Assembly (NCBI RefSeq): GCF_028368855.1 | Contig: NZ_JAQNCY010000001.1 | Coordinates: forward strand, 1,116,001-1,180,000 | DNA length: 64,000 nt | Origin: Leisingera sp. SS27 | Lineage (GTDB): Bacteria > Pseudomonadota > Alphaproteobacteria > Rhodobacterales > Rhodobacteraceae | Direction: 5' to 3' | Part shown: positions 1 to 9,769 of the stretch, in pieces | Layout of the letters: every line of letters starts with the position of its first letter | How positions within the stretch are numbered: the first letter of the stretch is position 1 | Made by a program: the position numbers and the translations under genes | The notes under the pieces: model-generated | Database searches by the model: none | Seen by the model: the letters and a program-made list of their open reading frames with translations, nothing else | Told to the model about the DNA's origin: nothing

Positions 1-42
1 TAAGCCTTGGGCAAACGTCTATGACCAGAGCAGGAAACAGAA

Positions 43-648
43 ATGTTCTACCGGCCCGAGGACGGCCACGGCCTCCCCCACAATCCATTCAACGCCATTG
101 TCACGCCGCGCCCGATCGGCTGGATATCCAGCCGCTCGCCGGACGGGGTGAACAACCTGGCGCCCTATTCCTTCTTCAACGCCGTCGCCTATACGCCGCC
201 GCAGGTGATGTTCGCCTCCACCAGCGCCAAGCCGGACCAGGACGGCACCAAGGATTCGGTCGCCAATATCGAGGCCACCGGCGTCTTTTGCGTCAACGTG
301 GTGTCCTATGCGCTGCGCGATGCGATGAATGCCAGCTCCGCCGCCCTGCCCAAGGACACGGATGAGTTTGCCCATGCAGGCCTTGAATCCGCAGACTGCG
401 AAACCATCGCCTGTTCCCGCGTCGCCGCCGCGCCTGCGGCCCTTGAGTGCAAACTGACGCAGATCGTCACCCTGCCGGGCGAAGCCAACAAGGTGGTCTT
501 TGGCGAGGTCACCGGCGTGCACCTGCGCGACGACTGCCTGCGAGATGGCGCCTTTGACGTCACAACGTTCCAGCCGCTGGCCCGCCTCGGCTACCGCGAC
601 TATTCGGTGGTGCGCGACCTGTTCCCGCTCGCCCGCCCCGGCGAGTGA
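43..648 (+). CDS. Flavin reductase-like domain protein
   Basis: A 201-aa protein of the flavin reductase-like (FMN-binding split barrel) family. The N-terminal stretch 'NPFNAIVTPRPIGWISS' followed by 'NLAPYSFFNAVAYTPPQVMF' is the typical FMN-binding start of this family, and the length is usual. Such proteins bind FMN and either reduce flavin with NAD(P)H for a partner monooxygenase or act as stand-alone flavoproteins; no partner is next to it. The ATG follows an AGGAAACAGAA ribosome site. The acetyltransferase gene starts 11 nt after its stop, so the two are probably co-transcribed. The substrate cannot be told from sequence. Confidence 0.88.
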   Translation: MFYRPEDGHGLPHNPFNAIVTPRPIGWISSRSPDGVNNLAPYSFFNAVAYTPPQVMFASTSAKPDQDGTKDSVANIEATGVFCVNVVSYALRDAMNASSAALPKDTDEFAHAGLESADCETIACSRVAAAPAALECKLTQIVTLPGEANKVVFGEVTGVHLRDDCLRDGAFDVTTFQPLARLGYRDYSVVRDLFPLARPGE

Positions 649-658
649 GGCCCCAAGG

Positions 659-1300
659 ATGCCGCTTCCCGACCGCTCCCTCAGAAACCCCGTAACGCTG
701 CCCGACGGCAGCCGGCATGAGGGCACCGTGATGCTGTCCCAGGTACTGGATCATCCCAATATCCAGGCCGGCGACTACAGCTATGCCTCCGATTTCGACC
801 CGCCACAGAACTGGGCGCAGCATCTGGCCCCCTACCTGTTTCCCGGCGCCCGCGAACGGCTGCTGATCGGCCGCTTCTGCCAGATCGCCCATGGGGTCCG
901 CTTCATCACCTCCTCGGCCAATCACGCCCAGGACGGGCTCAGCTGCTATCCTTTTCCGGTGTTCGACCCGGCCCAGATGGCAGGCTACCAGCCCGACACC
1001 CGCGACACGGTGATCGGCAATGACGTCTGGATCGGCTACGGCGCGCTGATCCTGCCCGGCGCCCGCATTGGCGACGGCGCCATCATCGGCGCAGGCGCGG
1101 TGGTGCGCGGCTCCGTCCCGCCCTATGCCATCGTCACCGGCAATCCTGGCGCAGTGCAAAGCTTCCGCTTCCCGAAACCCCAGATCGCCCGCCTTCTCAG
1201 CCTCAAATGGTGGGACTGGCCGGCCGAGCTGCTGGCCCGCGCCGAACCCGCCCTCCTCGCGGGCGACCTCGACATGCTGGAAACCCTCGCCCCGGACTAA
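659..1300 (+). CDS. CatB/Vat-type xenobiotic O-acetyltransferase (left-handed beta-helix)
   Basis: A 213-aa hexapeptide-repeat acetyltransferase resembling the Vat/CatB (streptogramin/chloramphenicol) XAT group. The cue is a left-handed beta-helix repeat around residues 105-170 ('IGNDVWIGYGALILPGARIG', then 'GAIIGAGAVVRGSVPPYAIVTGNPG'). An N-terminal segment with 'IGRFCQIAHGVRFI' carries the first helix turns; 'SSANHAQDG' corresponds to the region with the catalytic His of XAT enzymes. The chosen ATG lies 11 nt after the flavin reductase stop, preceded by AAGG. Chromosomal XATs often have unknown natural substrates, so a resistance role is not implied. Confidence 0.85.
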   Translation: MPLPDRSLRNPVTLPDGSRHEGTVMLSQVLDHPNIQAGDYSYASDFDPPQNWAQHLAPYLFPGARERLLIGRFCQIAHGVRFITSSANHAQDGLSCYPFPVFDPAQMAGYQPDTRDTVIGNDVWIGYGALILPGARIGDGAIIGAGAVVRGSVPPYAIVTGNPGAVQSFRFPKPQIARLLSLKWWDWPAELLARAEPALLAGDLDMLETLAPD

Positions 1301-1525
1301 CCCCAGCACCTTGCACCTGCCGGTCCGGAGCCGCCGTCGCCTGAGACCGGGCAGCCGCGCGGGGCCTGCTGGGCCAAGGCAAATCGCCGAGGGGCCCCGC
1401 ACTTTCTGCGGGGAAACGGCTATTTTCCTTGGCGCGGCGGGAACCGGGTGGCAGGCACGGATCAGGGGATGGAGGATGCGGACCAGCTTTTGCTGGTATG
1501 GTGAGCCCAAAGCCCCCTTCAAAAG

Positions 1526-1565
1526 AAAAAGCCCGCAGTCCTCAAAACTGCGGGCTTTTCTTTTT
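1526..1565. terminator. Bidirectional intrinsic terminator
   Basis: A 13-bp stem AAAAGCCCGCAGT/ACTGCGGGCTTTT with a 7-nt loop (1540-1546), flanked by A-run on one side and T-run on the other. It sits between the converging acetyltransferase (+) and sulP (-) genes and can stop transcription from both. Confidence 0.9.
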
Positions 1566-1579
1566 GTACTCCGAACCGC

Positions 1580-3226
1580 TCAGTGGCCGCCCAGGATCCC
1601 GGTCTTGACCGAGTAATCCACCGCGACCTCATATTCCGGGTCGTCGTCGCTATCGACCATCAGGTGGCCCGCCTTGGTCAGCAACTGGTGGCAATCCCGG
1701 CTCAGATGACGCAGCACCAGTGTCTTGCCCTCGGCTTCATACTTTCCGGCCACCGCCTCGATCGCCTGCAGCGCCGACTGGTCCACCACCCGGCTGCGGG
1801 CAAAGTCCACGATCACATGGTCCGGGTCTCCCGCCACATCAAACAGCTCGATGAACCCGTCGGTGGAGCCGAAGAACAGCGGCCCCTCGATCTCATAAAC
1901 CTTGGCGCCCTTGTCGCTCTCGGACTCGCGGGTATAGGCGTGGATGCGGCGCGCGTTGTTCCAGGCATAGGCCAGGGCCGAGACGATCACCCCCACAACG
2001 ACGGCAACCGCCAGGTCCGACATCACCGTCACAACCGTCACCAGAACGATCACAAAGGCATCCATCAGCGGCACCTTGGTCATGATCTTGAGGCTGTTCC
2101 AGGCGAACGTCCCGATCACCACCATGAACATCACGCCCACAAGGGCTGCCAGCGGGATCTGCTCGATCAGCGGCGAGGCCGCCACGATGAACAGCAAGAG
2201 GAACAGCGCCGCGGCAATGCCCGCAATCCGCGTCCGCCCGCCCGATTTCACATTGATCATCGACTGGCCGATCATCGCACAGCCGCCCATGCCGCCAAAG
2301 AAGCCGGTGACCACGTTGGAGGCGCCCTGCGCAATGCACTCCTGGCTGGCACCGCCGCGCTTGCCGGTGATCTCCCCCACCAGGTTCAGCGTCAGCAGGC
2401 TCTCGATCAAACCAATCGCCGCCAGAATGACCGCATAAGGCAGGATGATCCACAGCGTCTCCAGCGTGAAGGGCGCCAGCATATGCGGGGGGTACAGCCC
2501 CTCACCGGTGCCAAAAGGGTTGTGGAAGGCCGGGAAACCGCCCTCGATTGAGGCCATGTCGCCCACCCGCGGCACGTCCAGCCCCATCGCGATCACCAGA
2601 ACCGCCACAATGCCAATGCCTGCCAGCGGTGCCGGAATCACAGATGTGATCTTCGGCATTCCCCAGATGATCACCATGGTCAGCGCCACCAGCCCCAGCA
2701 TCATGTACAAAGATGTGCCGCTCAGCCATTCTTCGCCTTCGCTCCCCGGAACCGTAAATTGCGTCATCTGCGCCAGGAAGATCACAATCGCCAGACCGTT
2801 CACAAACCCCAGCATCACCGGATGCGGCACTAGGCGGATGAACTTGCCCCAATGCATGACCCCGGCAAAGATCTGCAAAATCCCCATCAGCACCACCGTG
2901 GCAAACAGGTATTCGACCCCGTGGTCAGCCACCAGCGCCACCATCACCACCGCCAGCGCTCCGGTTGCGCCCGAGATCATCCCAGGCCGGCCGCCGAACA
3001 CCGCGGTGATCAGACCGACCATAAAGGCCGCATAAAGCCCCACCAGCGGATGCACGTCGGCAACAAAGGCAAAGGCAACCGCCTCTGGCACCAGCGCCAG
3101 TGCCACCGTCAGGCCCGACAAAAGCTCGGTGCGCACGCGGCCCACGGTAAAGCCCTCGTCCTGCATGATCGAAAGATTGGGCGGAGAAATCTGCTTGGCC
3201 AGCAAAGCCATGGCTGCGCGTCTCAT
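1580..3226 (-). CDS. SulP family inorganic anion transporter
   Basis: About 548 aa. The membrane part (residues ~20-410) has the SulP signature near the N-terminus ('ELLSGLTVALALVPEAVAFAF') and many hydrophobic helices. The C-terminal ~130 residues form a STAS domain ('VIVDFARSRVVDQSALQAIEAV'). SulP proteins move sulfate, bicarbonate, dicarboxylates or other anions, often with H+ or Na+; the substrate cannot be read here and no carbonic anhydrase or sulfate gene is adjacent. The reading frame extends to 3376, but the upstream part is low-complexity and Pro/Gly-rich, so I start at the ATG at 3226; 3211 and 3166 are alternatives. Confidence 0.9.
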   Translation of the reverse strand: MRRAAMALLAKQISPPNLSIMQDEGFTVGRVRTELLSGLTVALALVPEAVAFAFVADVHPLVGLYAAFMVGLITAVFGGRPGMISGATGALAVVMVALVADHGVEYLFATVVLMGILQIFAGVMHWGKFIRLVPHPVMLGFVNGLAIVIFLAQMTQFTVPGSEGEEWLSGTSLYMMLGLVALTMVIIWGMPKITSVIPAPLAGIGIVAVLVIAMGLDVPRVGDMASIEGGFPAFHNPFGTGEGLYPPHMLAPFTLETLWIILPYAVILAAIGLIESLLTLNLVGEITGKRGGASQECIAQGASNVVTGFFGGMGGCAMIGQSMINVKSGGRTRIAGIAAALFLLLFIVAASPLIEQIPLAALVGVMFMVVIGTFAWNSLKIMTKVPLMDAFVIVLVTVVTVMSDLAVAVVVGVIVSALAYAWNNARRIHAYTRESESDKGAKVYEIEGPLFFGSTDGFIELFDVAGDPDHVIVDFARSRVVDQSALQAIEAVAGKYEAEGKTLVLRHLSRDCHQLLTKAGHLMVDSDDDPEYEVAVDYSVKTGILGGH

Positions 3227-3518
3227 GTCAGGTACCTGTGCTCGGGAGGAGGAGTGTTCGCCGCCCGCCCCTAGCGGAAATATGCCAACGGGGCAAGGGC
3301 GCGGCCCCGCAGCAGCAGGTTCCGCTGCGCCCAAAGCACGGAAAGGCCACCGGCGGGCAGTTATGACTTTTGTCAACGGTTGAAGACTTGCGCCTGCCGC
3401 CGGAACCGGGTCATGTCCCTGGCAGAAATTTCAAAACATAGCCCGGCTCTCCGCTGCACACCAACCTGCAAGCGGAACGCAATGGCAGCAAATTTCAGAC
3501 AAGCATAAGGAAGCCACT

Positions 3519-4151
3519 ATGGCGGAAGGTGATTTTTGGATCTCGGCAGTCTTGAACGATTCAAGCCGTGTGATCGGCACTGATATCGACCGCTCCGAAC
3601 CGGCTTGGCAGGCCATCAGGCGGGGAGACGTGCCTGCCGAGGAGGAATTGCCAATCCGGATCTATGCCATGTACCGGAACCAGAAATTCCCCAAGAAAAT
3701 GCCCGAATTGTTCGAGGGCGGCGGCGGCACAAAGGTTTCCCCGCGCCTCGCCGCAGTTTTCCGGCAATTCAACCTCGGCTCCACATGGATCTGCCCGGCC
3801 CAGCTGTACAAGTATGACCGGGAAACTCCGGTTGACCGCGACTTCTCGATCATGGCGGGCTGGGACAAACCCAATTTGCTGGTGGAGGAAGAAAGCCGGG
3901 GATTGAAGGGACGTACCGTAACGCGCCATCAGCCAAATCCACCTCCACCCGATGTGTGGCGCATGCCTTGGGACATGAAAGACGGCGACATCGCAATCGC
4001 CCCCAGACAACTCAAAGGCTTGGATCTCTGGTATGACCCAAAACTCAGGGGCGGACTGTTCTTCAGCGACAGGTTGAAGGCAGCGCTCTGCGAAGGCGGC
4101 TACGCGCGCCTGTTCAAATTCCGCAAATGCCGGGTGCTTCCGCTCCACTGA
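3519..4151 (+). CDS. Imm11-like (DUF1629) orphan protein
   Basis: A 210-aa soluble protein that I assign tentatively to the Imm11/DUF1629 family. The assignment rests on the C-terminal pattern ('LFFSDRLKAALCEGGYARLFKFRKCRVLPL'-like: a 'vSe/dRLkeaL...G..f..c' ending) and the overall size. Family members are found as immunity proteins beside polymorphic toxins, but no toxin, secretion or recombination gene flanks this copy. Its base composition looks less GC-rich than its neighbours, consistent with transfer. The start follows ATAAGGAAGCCACT. It is transcribed divergently from sulP and ends 274 nt before mtnP. The function is unproven. Confidence 0.55.
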   Translation: MAEGDFWISAVLNDSSRVIGTDIDRSEPAWQAIRRGDVPAEEELPIRIYAMYRNQKFPKKMPELFEGGGGTKVSPRLAAVFRQFNLGSTWICPAQLYKYDRETPVDRDFSIMAGWDKPNLLVEEESRGLKGRTVTRHQPNPPPPDVWRMPWDMKDGDIAIAPRQLKGLDLWYDPKLRGGLFFSDRLKAALCEGGYARLFKFRKCRVLPLH

Positions 4152-4203
4152 CCCAAGCCGCCGCGCTCACCGCGTCTCTCTGGTACGGACAGGCTCCAGC
4201 CCC

Positions 4204-4255
4204 TTCATCTTTCCCCAAATACTCGCGTCCCGCTGCCCGGCAGGCGGCTTTGCCG
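4204..4255 (+). repeat. TTCATCTTTCC-type intergenic repeat, copy 1
   Basis: TTCATCTTTCCCCAAATAC (4204-4222) followed by a GC hairpin region containing GGCGGC-TTT-GCCGCC. It lies 53 nt downstream of the Imm11-like stop, in sense orientation. Related sequences are at 42379 (+) and 62777 (-). Confidence 0.5.
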
Positions 4256-4293
4256 CCGGGAGGGGAGGCTCCCCCGCCTGCGGCACCCGCCCG

Positions 4294-4321
4294 GTGCACA
4301 GGGGGTGCACAAGGGGTGCAC
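4294..4321. repeat. Three GTGCAC units at 11-bp spacing
   Basis: GTGCAC occurs at 4294, 4305 and 4316 within GGGGTGCACA-like units. The spacing is one helical turn, about 105-130 bp upstream of mtnP. It could be an iterated operator or simple tandem duplication. Confidence 0.45.
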
Positions 4322-4425
4322 GCCTGTCACCCCCTGTTTACCGCCCCGCTCTTGCCAAATCCCGCCCCGCTTGCGCATATCCAAAACCAGCAGCAACAGG
4401 AGGGCAGGATTTGACACAGGAAACC

Positions 4426-5289
<864 letters not shown>

Positions 5290-5317
5290 CCGGCAGCCTG
5301 TCCTTTCAGCAGCACAC

Positions 5318-5350
5318 GGGGGGCGGTCATTTCAAACCGCCCCTTTTCTT
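5318..5350 (+). terminator. Intrinsic terminator of mtnP
   Basis: Perfect 8-bp stem GGGGCGGT/ACCGCCCC (5320-5327 and 5336-5343), 8-nt loop, then TTTTCTTT. It separates mtnP from the DUF418 gene, so the latter needs its own promoter. Confidence 0.88.
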
Positions 5351-5418
5351 TGCCGCCGGCAGTCCCTTTATCCTAGCAGGACAAGTTCTTTTCACATTCC
5401 TGATTTCACGGGGTTTTC

Positions 5419-6429
5419 ATGCGTTTGCACGGATTGGACATCGCCCGCTTCCTGGCCTTCTGCGGCATGGTGCTGGTGAACTTCCGCATTGCAGCAGGGG
5501 TGACGCCGGGCACTGATACTGCATCGCTGCTCACCAACGCGCTGGAGGGGCGCGCCGCGGCGCTGTTTGTGGTGCTGGCAGGCATTGGCCTGTCGCTGGG
5601 CCGCCCAGACCGCACAACAGTCTTCCGCCGGGCCGTGTTCCTGTTTGTGATCGGGCTCTTGAACCTCACGATCTTCGAGGCCGACATCCTGCATTTCTAC
5701 GCGCTCTACTTCCTGCTGGCGCTGCCGCTCCTGACCGCCCCCGGCCGGATGCTCCTGCGGGCCGCGGCCATGATCCTGCTCATCGGGTTCGTCAGCGTGA
5801 TCAGCCTGGAATACGAGGCGAACTGGGATTGGAAGACCCTCACCTATGCGAACTTCTGGACCGTCGAAGGCTTCATTCGCCATTCACTCTACAACGGCTG
5901 GCACCCGGTGTTTCCCTGGGCCGCCTTCCTGTTCCTCGGCATGTGGGCCGGCCGCTTTCAGCTCTCCAGCCGCCGGGTGCAGGCGCATCTGGTCCTGTGG
6001 GGCGCTGCAGCCGCGGCGCTGGGCACCGTTCCCGGCATGCTGGTCCAGGACCCGGAACTGGCAGAGCTGTTCGGCACCAGCGCCATCCCGCCCGGCCCCT
6101 TTTACATCCTGTCGGCTTCCGGCAGCGCGCTGGCGGTCACCGGGCTGGTGCTGGCCATTACCCCGGCGCTCGACAAGGCCGGGCTGGCGGAATGGCTGGC
6201 CGCGCCGGGGCGGCAGGCGCTCAGCCTTTATGCGGCGCATATCCTTCTGGGCATGGGCACACTGGAGGCCATGGGGCAGCTGGACGGCGCGCTCAGCCCC
6301 ACGCGGATCTTCGGCTTCTCGCTGGGGTTCTGCGCCCTGTCGATGGTGCTGGTGTGGTTCTGGAACCTCTTTGCAAAACGCGGGCCCTTGGAGGCGCTGA
6401 TGCACTGGAGCACAAACCTGGCCCGCTAA
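5419..6429 (+). CDS. DUF418-like multi-pass membrane protein
   Basis: 336 aa with about nine hydrophobic segments. The opening 'MRLHGLDIARFLAFCGMVLVNF' and the later 'PGRQALSLYAAHILLGMG' match the pattern of DUF418/DUF1624 (YeiB/acyltransferase-3-like) proteins, which begin with an 'R...lDilRgla..gi...N' helix. The family is thought to act in transmembrane acyl or acetyl transfer, but biochemical roles are mostly unknown. It lies between mtnP and apt, 124 nt before apt, on the same strand; whether this reflects a functional link to purine salvage is not known. Confidence 0.75.
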   Translation: MRLHGLDIARFLAFCGMVLVNFRIAAGVTPGTDTASLLTNALEGRAAALFVVLAGIGLSLGRPDRTTVFRRAVFLFVIGLLNLTIFEADILHFYALYFLLALPLLTAPGRMLLRAAAMILLIGFVSVISLEYEANWDWKTLTYANFWTVEGFIRHSLYNGWHPVFPWAAFLFLGMWAGRFQLSSRRVQAHLVLWGAAAAALGTVPGMLVQDPELAELFGTSAIPPGPFYILSASGSALAVTGLVLAITPALDKAGLAEWLAAPGRQALSLYAAHILLGMGTLEAMGQLDGALSPTRIFGFSLGFCALSMVLVWFWNLFAKRGPLEALMHWSTNLAR

Positions 6430-6553
6430 TCAGAACACCGCCGCGGGCCGCCGCCTGCTTTCCCTTGCAACAGGACCCTGGATCGTCCAAACCGCTGCTG
6501 GCCCGGCCCGTTGCCGGGCCGTGCCACCGACTTAGCCCGAGAGAGCCGCGCAG

Positions 6554-7093
6554 ATGCCCAAGAAACAAGCCGTCAAGGACTACATCCGCACCATCGTCGA
6601 TTTCCCGCATGAAGGGATCATGTTCCGCGATGTGACCACGCTGTTTGCTGACCCGCGCGGCTTCCGCATGGCCATCGACCAGATGCTGCACCCCTATGCC
6701 GGGGAACAGATCGACAAGGTTGTGGGGCTTGAGGCGCGCGGCTTTATCCTCGGCGGCGCCATCGCGCACCAGCTGGGCACCGGCTTCGTGCCGATCCGCA
6801 AGAAGGGCAAGCTGCCCGGCACGACGATCAGCCAGGACTACAAGCTGGAATACGGCGAGGCGATTGTGGAGATCCACGACGATGCGATCCAGCCCGGCGA
6901 GAAGATCCTGGTCGTGGATGACCTCCTCGCCACCGGCGGCACCGCGGGCGCGGGCATCAAGCTGATCGAACGGCTGGGCGGCGAGATCATCTCCTGCGCC
7001 TTCATCGTCGATCTGCCGGAACTGGGCGGGCGCAGGCTGCTGGAGGACATGGGCATGGACGTGCATGTGCTTTGCGAGTTCGAGGGGCTCTGA
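6554..7093 (+). CDS. apt: Adenine phosphoribosyltransferase
   Basis: 179 aa. It has the APT-type phosphoribosyltransferase fold: '[16 protein letters not shown]' N-terminal, '[16 protein letters not shown]' and the PRPP loop '[21 protein letters not shown]' (residues ~117-137). It converts adenine and PRPP to AMP in the cytoplasm, salvaging adenine released for example by MtnP upstream. The length and all key motifs are intact. The ATG is preceded by GAGAGCC. Confidence 0.97.
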   Translation: MPKKQAVKDYIRTIVDFPHEGIMFRDVTTLFADPRGFRMAIDQMLHPYAGEQIDKVVGLEARGFILGGAIAHQLGTGFVPIRKKGKLPGTTISQDYKLEYGEAIVEIHDDAIQPGEKILVVDDLLATGGTAGAGIKLIERLGGEIISCAFIVDLPELGGRRLLEDMGMDVHVLCEFEGL

Positions 7094-7226
7094 GTATCTC
7101 CCGCTGACCGCCTGTGTGCGGCCGGAAATCTCCCGCCGGTCAGGCGCCTTTCCAGAGAAAGGCTGTTCCCGTTGGGCATGGCCCCTTCAGGCCCCCTGGG
7201 CCGGAAGGGGCGCGCCGCGCGGATGC

Positions 7227-7289
7227 GCGGTGCCGGGCCCAAAGCCGCCAGGCGGTCCGGCGCAGCCGGGCAGCCGCGGGTGCGGGAGG
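7227..7289 (-). repeat. Degenerate copy of the 3'-flanking structured repeat
   Basis: Read on the minus strand it starts about 20 nt after the FAD-oxidase stop: CCTCCCGCA, a GC-rich hairpin segment, then TTTGGGCCCGGCACCGC and a GCGCGGCGC tail. It matches the layout of the copies at 9770, 23228 and 56747 with more mismatches. Confidence 0.45.
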
Positions 7290-7308
7290 ACGCCGCTCAC
7301 GGCACGCC

Positions 7309-8727
7309 TCACTCCGCGCGCAGCACCGCGCCCGGATTCATGATGCCATTGGGATCCAGCGCCTGTTTGATAGCCCGCATCGCGGCCAGCTTGGCCGGGT
7401 CGCCATAACGCTCCAGATCGCCGGTCTTCATCCGCCCCACCCCGTGCTCGGCGCTGAAGGAGCCGTCGAAGGCCTGCACCAGATCATGCACCGCTTCTTT
7501 GACCGCTGCGCGCAAATGGTCATCGTCCTCCCGCTTGCGGCCCTCGGCCGGGAACACGTTGTAATGCAGGTTGCCGTCGCCCAGATGGCCAAAGCAGTTG
7601 ATGCGGAAATCCCCAAGCCGGGCCACCACCGCCCTGCCCTGTTCGATGAAGGCGGGGATCTCAGAAACCGGCACCGAAATGTCATGGCTGGACACCGATC
7701 CGATGGCCTTGTTGGCCAGCGGGATATGCTCGCGCACGGCCCACAACGCCTGCCGCTGGCTGTCCGACTGGGCAATCACCCCGTCGCTGGCCAGCCCCGC
7801 CGCCTCGGCGGCTTCAAACAGCGCGGCCAAAGTGTCCTCCGCCTCCAGCCCGCGCGGCAGACCCAGCTCGATCAGCACGCACCACTCCGGCGCCTCGGCA
7901 AAAGGCTGGCGGACCTGCGGCAGCGTCTCCGCCAGAAAGTCCAGCCCCTGCCGGTGGATCAGCTCAAAGGCACTGACACCCTCGCCCGCGTGATCGCGGG
8001 CCAGGGCCAGCAGATCAATGGCCGCCTGCGGGTCCGTCACGGTAAAGACCGCGGTGCCCTGCGACGCCGGGATGGGCGACAGTTTCAAGGCAGCAGCGGT
8101 GATCACCCCCAATGTGCCCTCCGCCCCGATCAGCAGGTTCCGGAGGTCATAGCCGGTGTTGTCTTTCCTCAGCCGCGACAGCCCGTGCCAGATTTCGCCC
8201 GTGGGCAGCACCGCCTCCAGCCCCAGGCAGAGATCGCGGGCATTGCCGTAGCGCAGGACGTTGACGCCGCCGGCATTGGTCGCAAGGTTTCCGCCGATCC
8301 GGGCCGAGCCTTCTGCCGCCAGCGACAATGGGAACAGGCGGCCCGCTGCCTGCGCCGCCGCCTGCACGTCCGCCAGAATGGCCCCGCCCTCTGCGATAAG
8401 GACATTCTCCGGGGCGTGCACCGCGCGGATCGCCGCCATCCGCTCCAGCGAGATCACCAGCGGCGCCACCCCGTCCGCCATCACCTGGCCGCCCACCAGC
8501 CCGGTGCCGCCGCCATAGGGCACCACCGGCACCCGGGCGGCATTGGCTTCGCGGACCAGGGTGGACACGTCCTCCACGCTGCGCGGCAGCGCCAGCAGCG
8601 CCGCCTGCCCCTGATACCGCCCGCGCGGCTCTTCCAGATACCGCGGTTCGGCATCCCGCAGAACGTCCTGGGGCAGAAGGTGGGAAAGACGGGCAGCAAA
8701 GGCGGGATCAGCAGGGTTCAGCGTCAT
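7309..8727 (-). CDS. FAD-binding oxidoreductase (GlcD / D-lactate dehydrogenase type)
   Basis: 472 aa with the FAD_binding_4 (PCMH) domain at ~35-215, including 'VPVVPYGGGTGLVGGQV' and 'GGNLATNAGGVNVLRYG', and the FAD-oxidase C domain at ~215-470 with 'GHLGDGNLHYNVFP' and 'SAEHGVGRMK'. Relatives oxidise D-lactate, D-2-hydroxyglutarate or glycolate and pass electrons to quinone or cytochrome c. No GlcE/GlcF genes are adjacent, so the single-subunit D-2-hydroxyacid dehydrogenase type is more likely; the exact substrate cannot be told. Confidence 0.88.
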   Translation of the reverse strand: MTLNPADPAFAARLSHLLPQDVLRDAEPRYLEEPRGRYQGQAALLALPRSVEDVSTLVREANAARVPVVPYGGGTGLVGGQVMADGVAPLVISLERMAAIRAVHAPENVLIAEGGAILADVQAAAQAAGRLFPLSLAAEGSARIGGNLATNAGGVNVLRYGNARDLCLGLEAVLPTGEIWHGLSRLRKDNTGYDLRNLLIGAEGTLGVITAAALKLSPIPASQGTAVFTVTDPQAAIDLLALARDHAGEGVSAFELIHRQGLDFLAETLPQVRQPFAEAPEWCVLIELGLPRGLEAEDTLAALFEAAEAAGLASDGVIAQSDSQRQALWAVREHIPLANKAIGSVSSHDISVPVSEIPAFIEQGRAVVARLGDFRINCFGHLGDGNLHYNVFPAEGRKREDDDHLRAAVKEAVHDLVQAFDGSFSAEHGVGRMKTGDLERYGDPAKLAAMRAIKQALDPNGIMNPGAVLRAE

Positions 8728-8768
8728 GCCCTATCCATGCCGCAAGGCCCCGCGGCTGGCAAGACGGG

Positions 8769-9593
8769 TCACTCGCCCTCCAGCAGGTACCTTGGCCGCA
8801 GCACATGGATGGTCGGGCGGCCGGGCAGGCTGCGCAGCGACACGGTCAGTTCGCTGTTGCCTGCATCCACCACATCGAATTCCGGGCCGATCCGGGCCAG
8901 GAAACGCTCCAGCGAAGTGTCGCTGAACCAGTGCATCGGGATGATCACCGAGGACCGCAGCCGGCCCAGCACCTCCAGCATCTGATCGAGCGGCAAGGTG
9001 ATGCCGCCATCCACCGCCGCCATTACAACATCGAGCCGCCCCAGCGCCGCGTATTGCTCTGGTGTCGGCACATGGTGCAGGTGGCCCAGATGGCCGATGC
9101 ACAGGCCCGCGGCCTCAAAGACAAAGATCGAATTGCCGCGCGCCTCCACCCCGCCGAACATGTTGCGGATGTCTGTGGGCACATTGCGGATCAGCATCTC
9201 ACCCAGGTCCAGATGATGCTCTATGCCAGCGCCAAATGGCCCCCAGCCCTCCAGCACATGCGGGATCGCGGGGTCGGGATGGGCGGTCCAATGGGTTTCA
9301 TGGGCATGGTTCATGGTGACCACATCCGGGATCATCGGCGCAGCGCCGGTGAAGCCGGTGAAATCGGTGACGACATTCAGCCCGCCCGCGGTGCGCAGCA
9401 GGAAAGACGCATGCGCGATATAGCGGATTTGCACGCTGTCCTCGGCCACCGGGTCCTGCCAGCTGGCCTGCTGCAGGTACTCCATCCCCGGCGCAGACCG
9501 GGCCAGCGCGATGCAATGGCTCTGCCGCCGCTCCTGCGCCTGAAGGGCCGCGGAGCACAGAATGAAACACAGGAGAGAGGCAAACGCGCGCAT
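8769..9593 (-). CDS. Secreted MBL-fold-like protein
   Basis: 274 aa. It has an N-terminal signal peptide ('MRAFASLLCFILCSAALQAQE'). The body resembles UlaG-like metallo-beta-lactamase-fold proteins: 'IRYIAHASFLLRT' near residue 55, 'TMNHAHETHW' for the metal motif and 'CIGHLGHLHHVPTPEQYAALGRLDVVMAAVDGG' later. The canonical HxHxDH reads HAHETH, so the metal-binding Asp is replaced by Thr, which could alter or abolish hydrolase activity. The predicted location is the periplasm. The open frame continues upstream to 10499, but that part overlaps the acetyltransferase in another frame and is not coding. Confidence 0.75.
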   Translation of the reverse strand: MRAFASLLCFILCSAALQAQERRQSHCIALARSAPGMEYLQQASWQDPVAEDSVQIRYIAHASFLLRTAGGLNVVTDFTGFTGAAPMIPDVVTMNHAHETHWTAHPDPAIPHVLEGWGPFGAGIEHHLDLGEMLIRNVPTDIRNMFGGVEARGNSIFVFEAAGLCIGHLGHLHHVPTPEQYAALGRLDVVMAAVDGGITLPLDQMLEVLGRLRSSVIIPMHWFSDTSLERFLARIGPEFDVVDAGNSELTVSLRSLPGRPTIHVLRPRYLLEGE

Positions 9594-9769
9594 GAGGCAG
9601 GTTCTAGGGCGCAAACCGGCATTGTCAGCCCTGATCCCTGAAAATTTGACCCGCAAACTCTCCCGCCTGCTGAGGCAGAATTGAAAATTCCGCCCCGCAG
9701 TTGGGCATGGCGCCCTGCTGGCGCAGGGCGCGGCACCGCCAGCCAAGGACGCCGCGCCGCACCGCAGGG

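Noticed and set aside
659-1300. Reading the Vat/CatB-like protein as an antibiotic resistance gene
   Set aside because: Chromosomal XAT proteins are common with unknown substrates, and there is no mobile context here.
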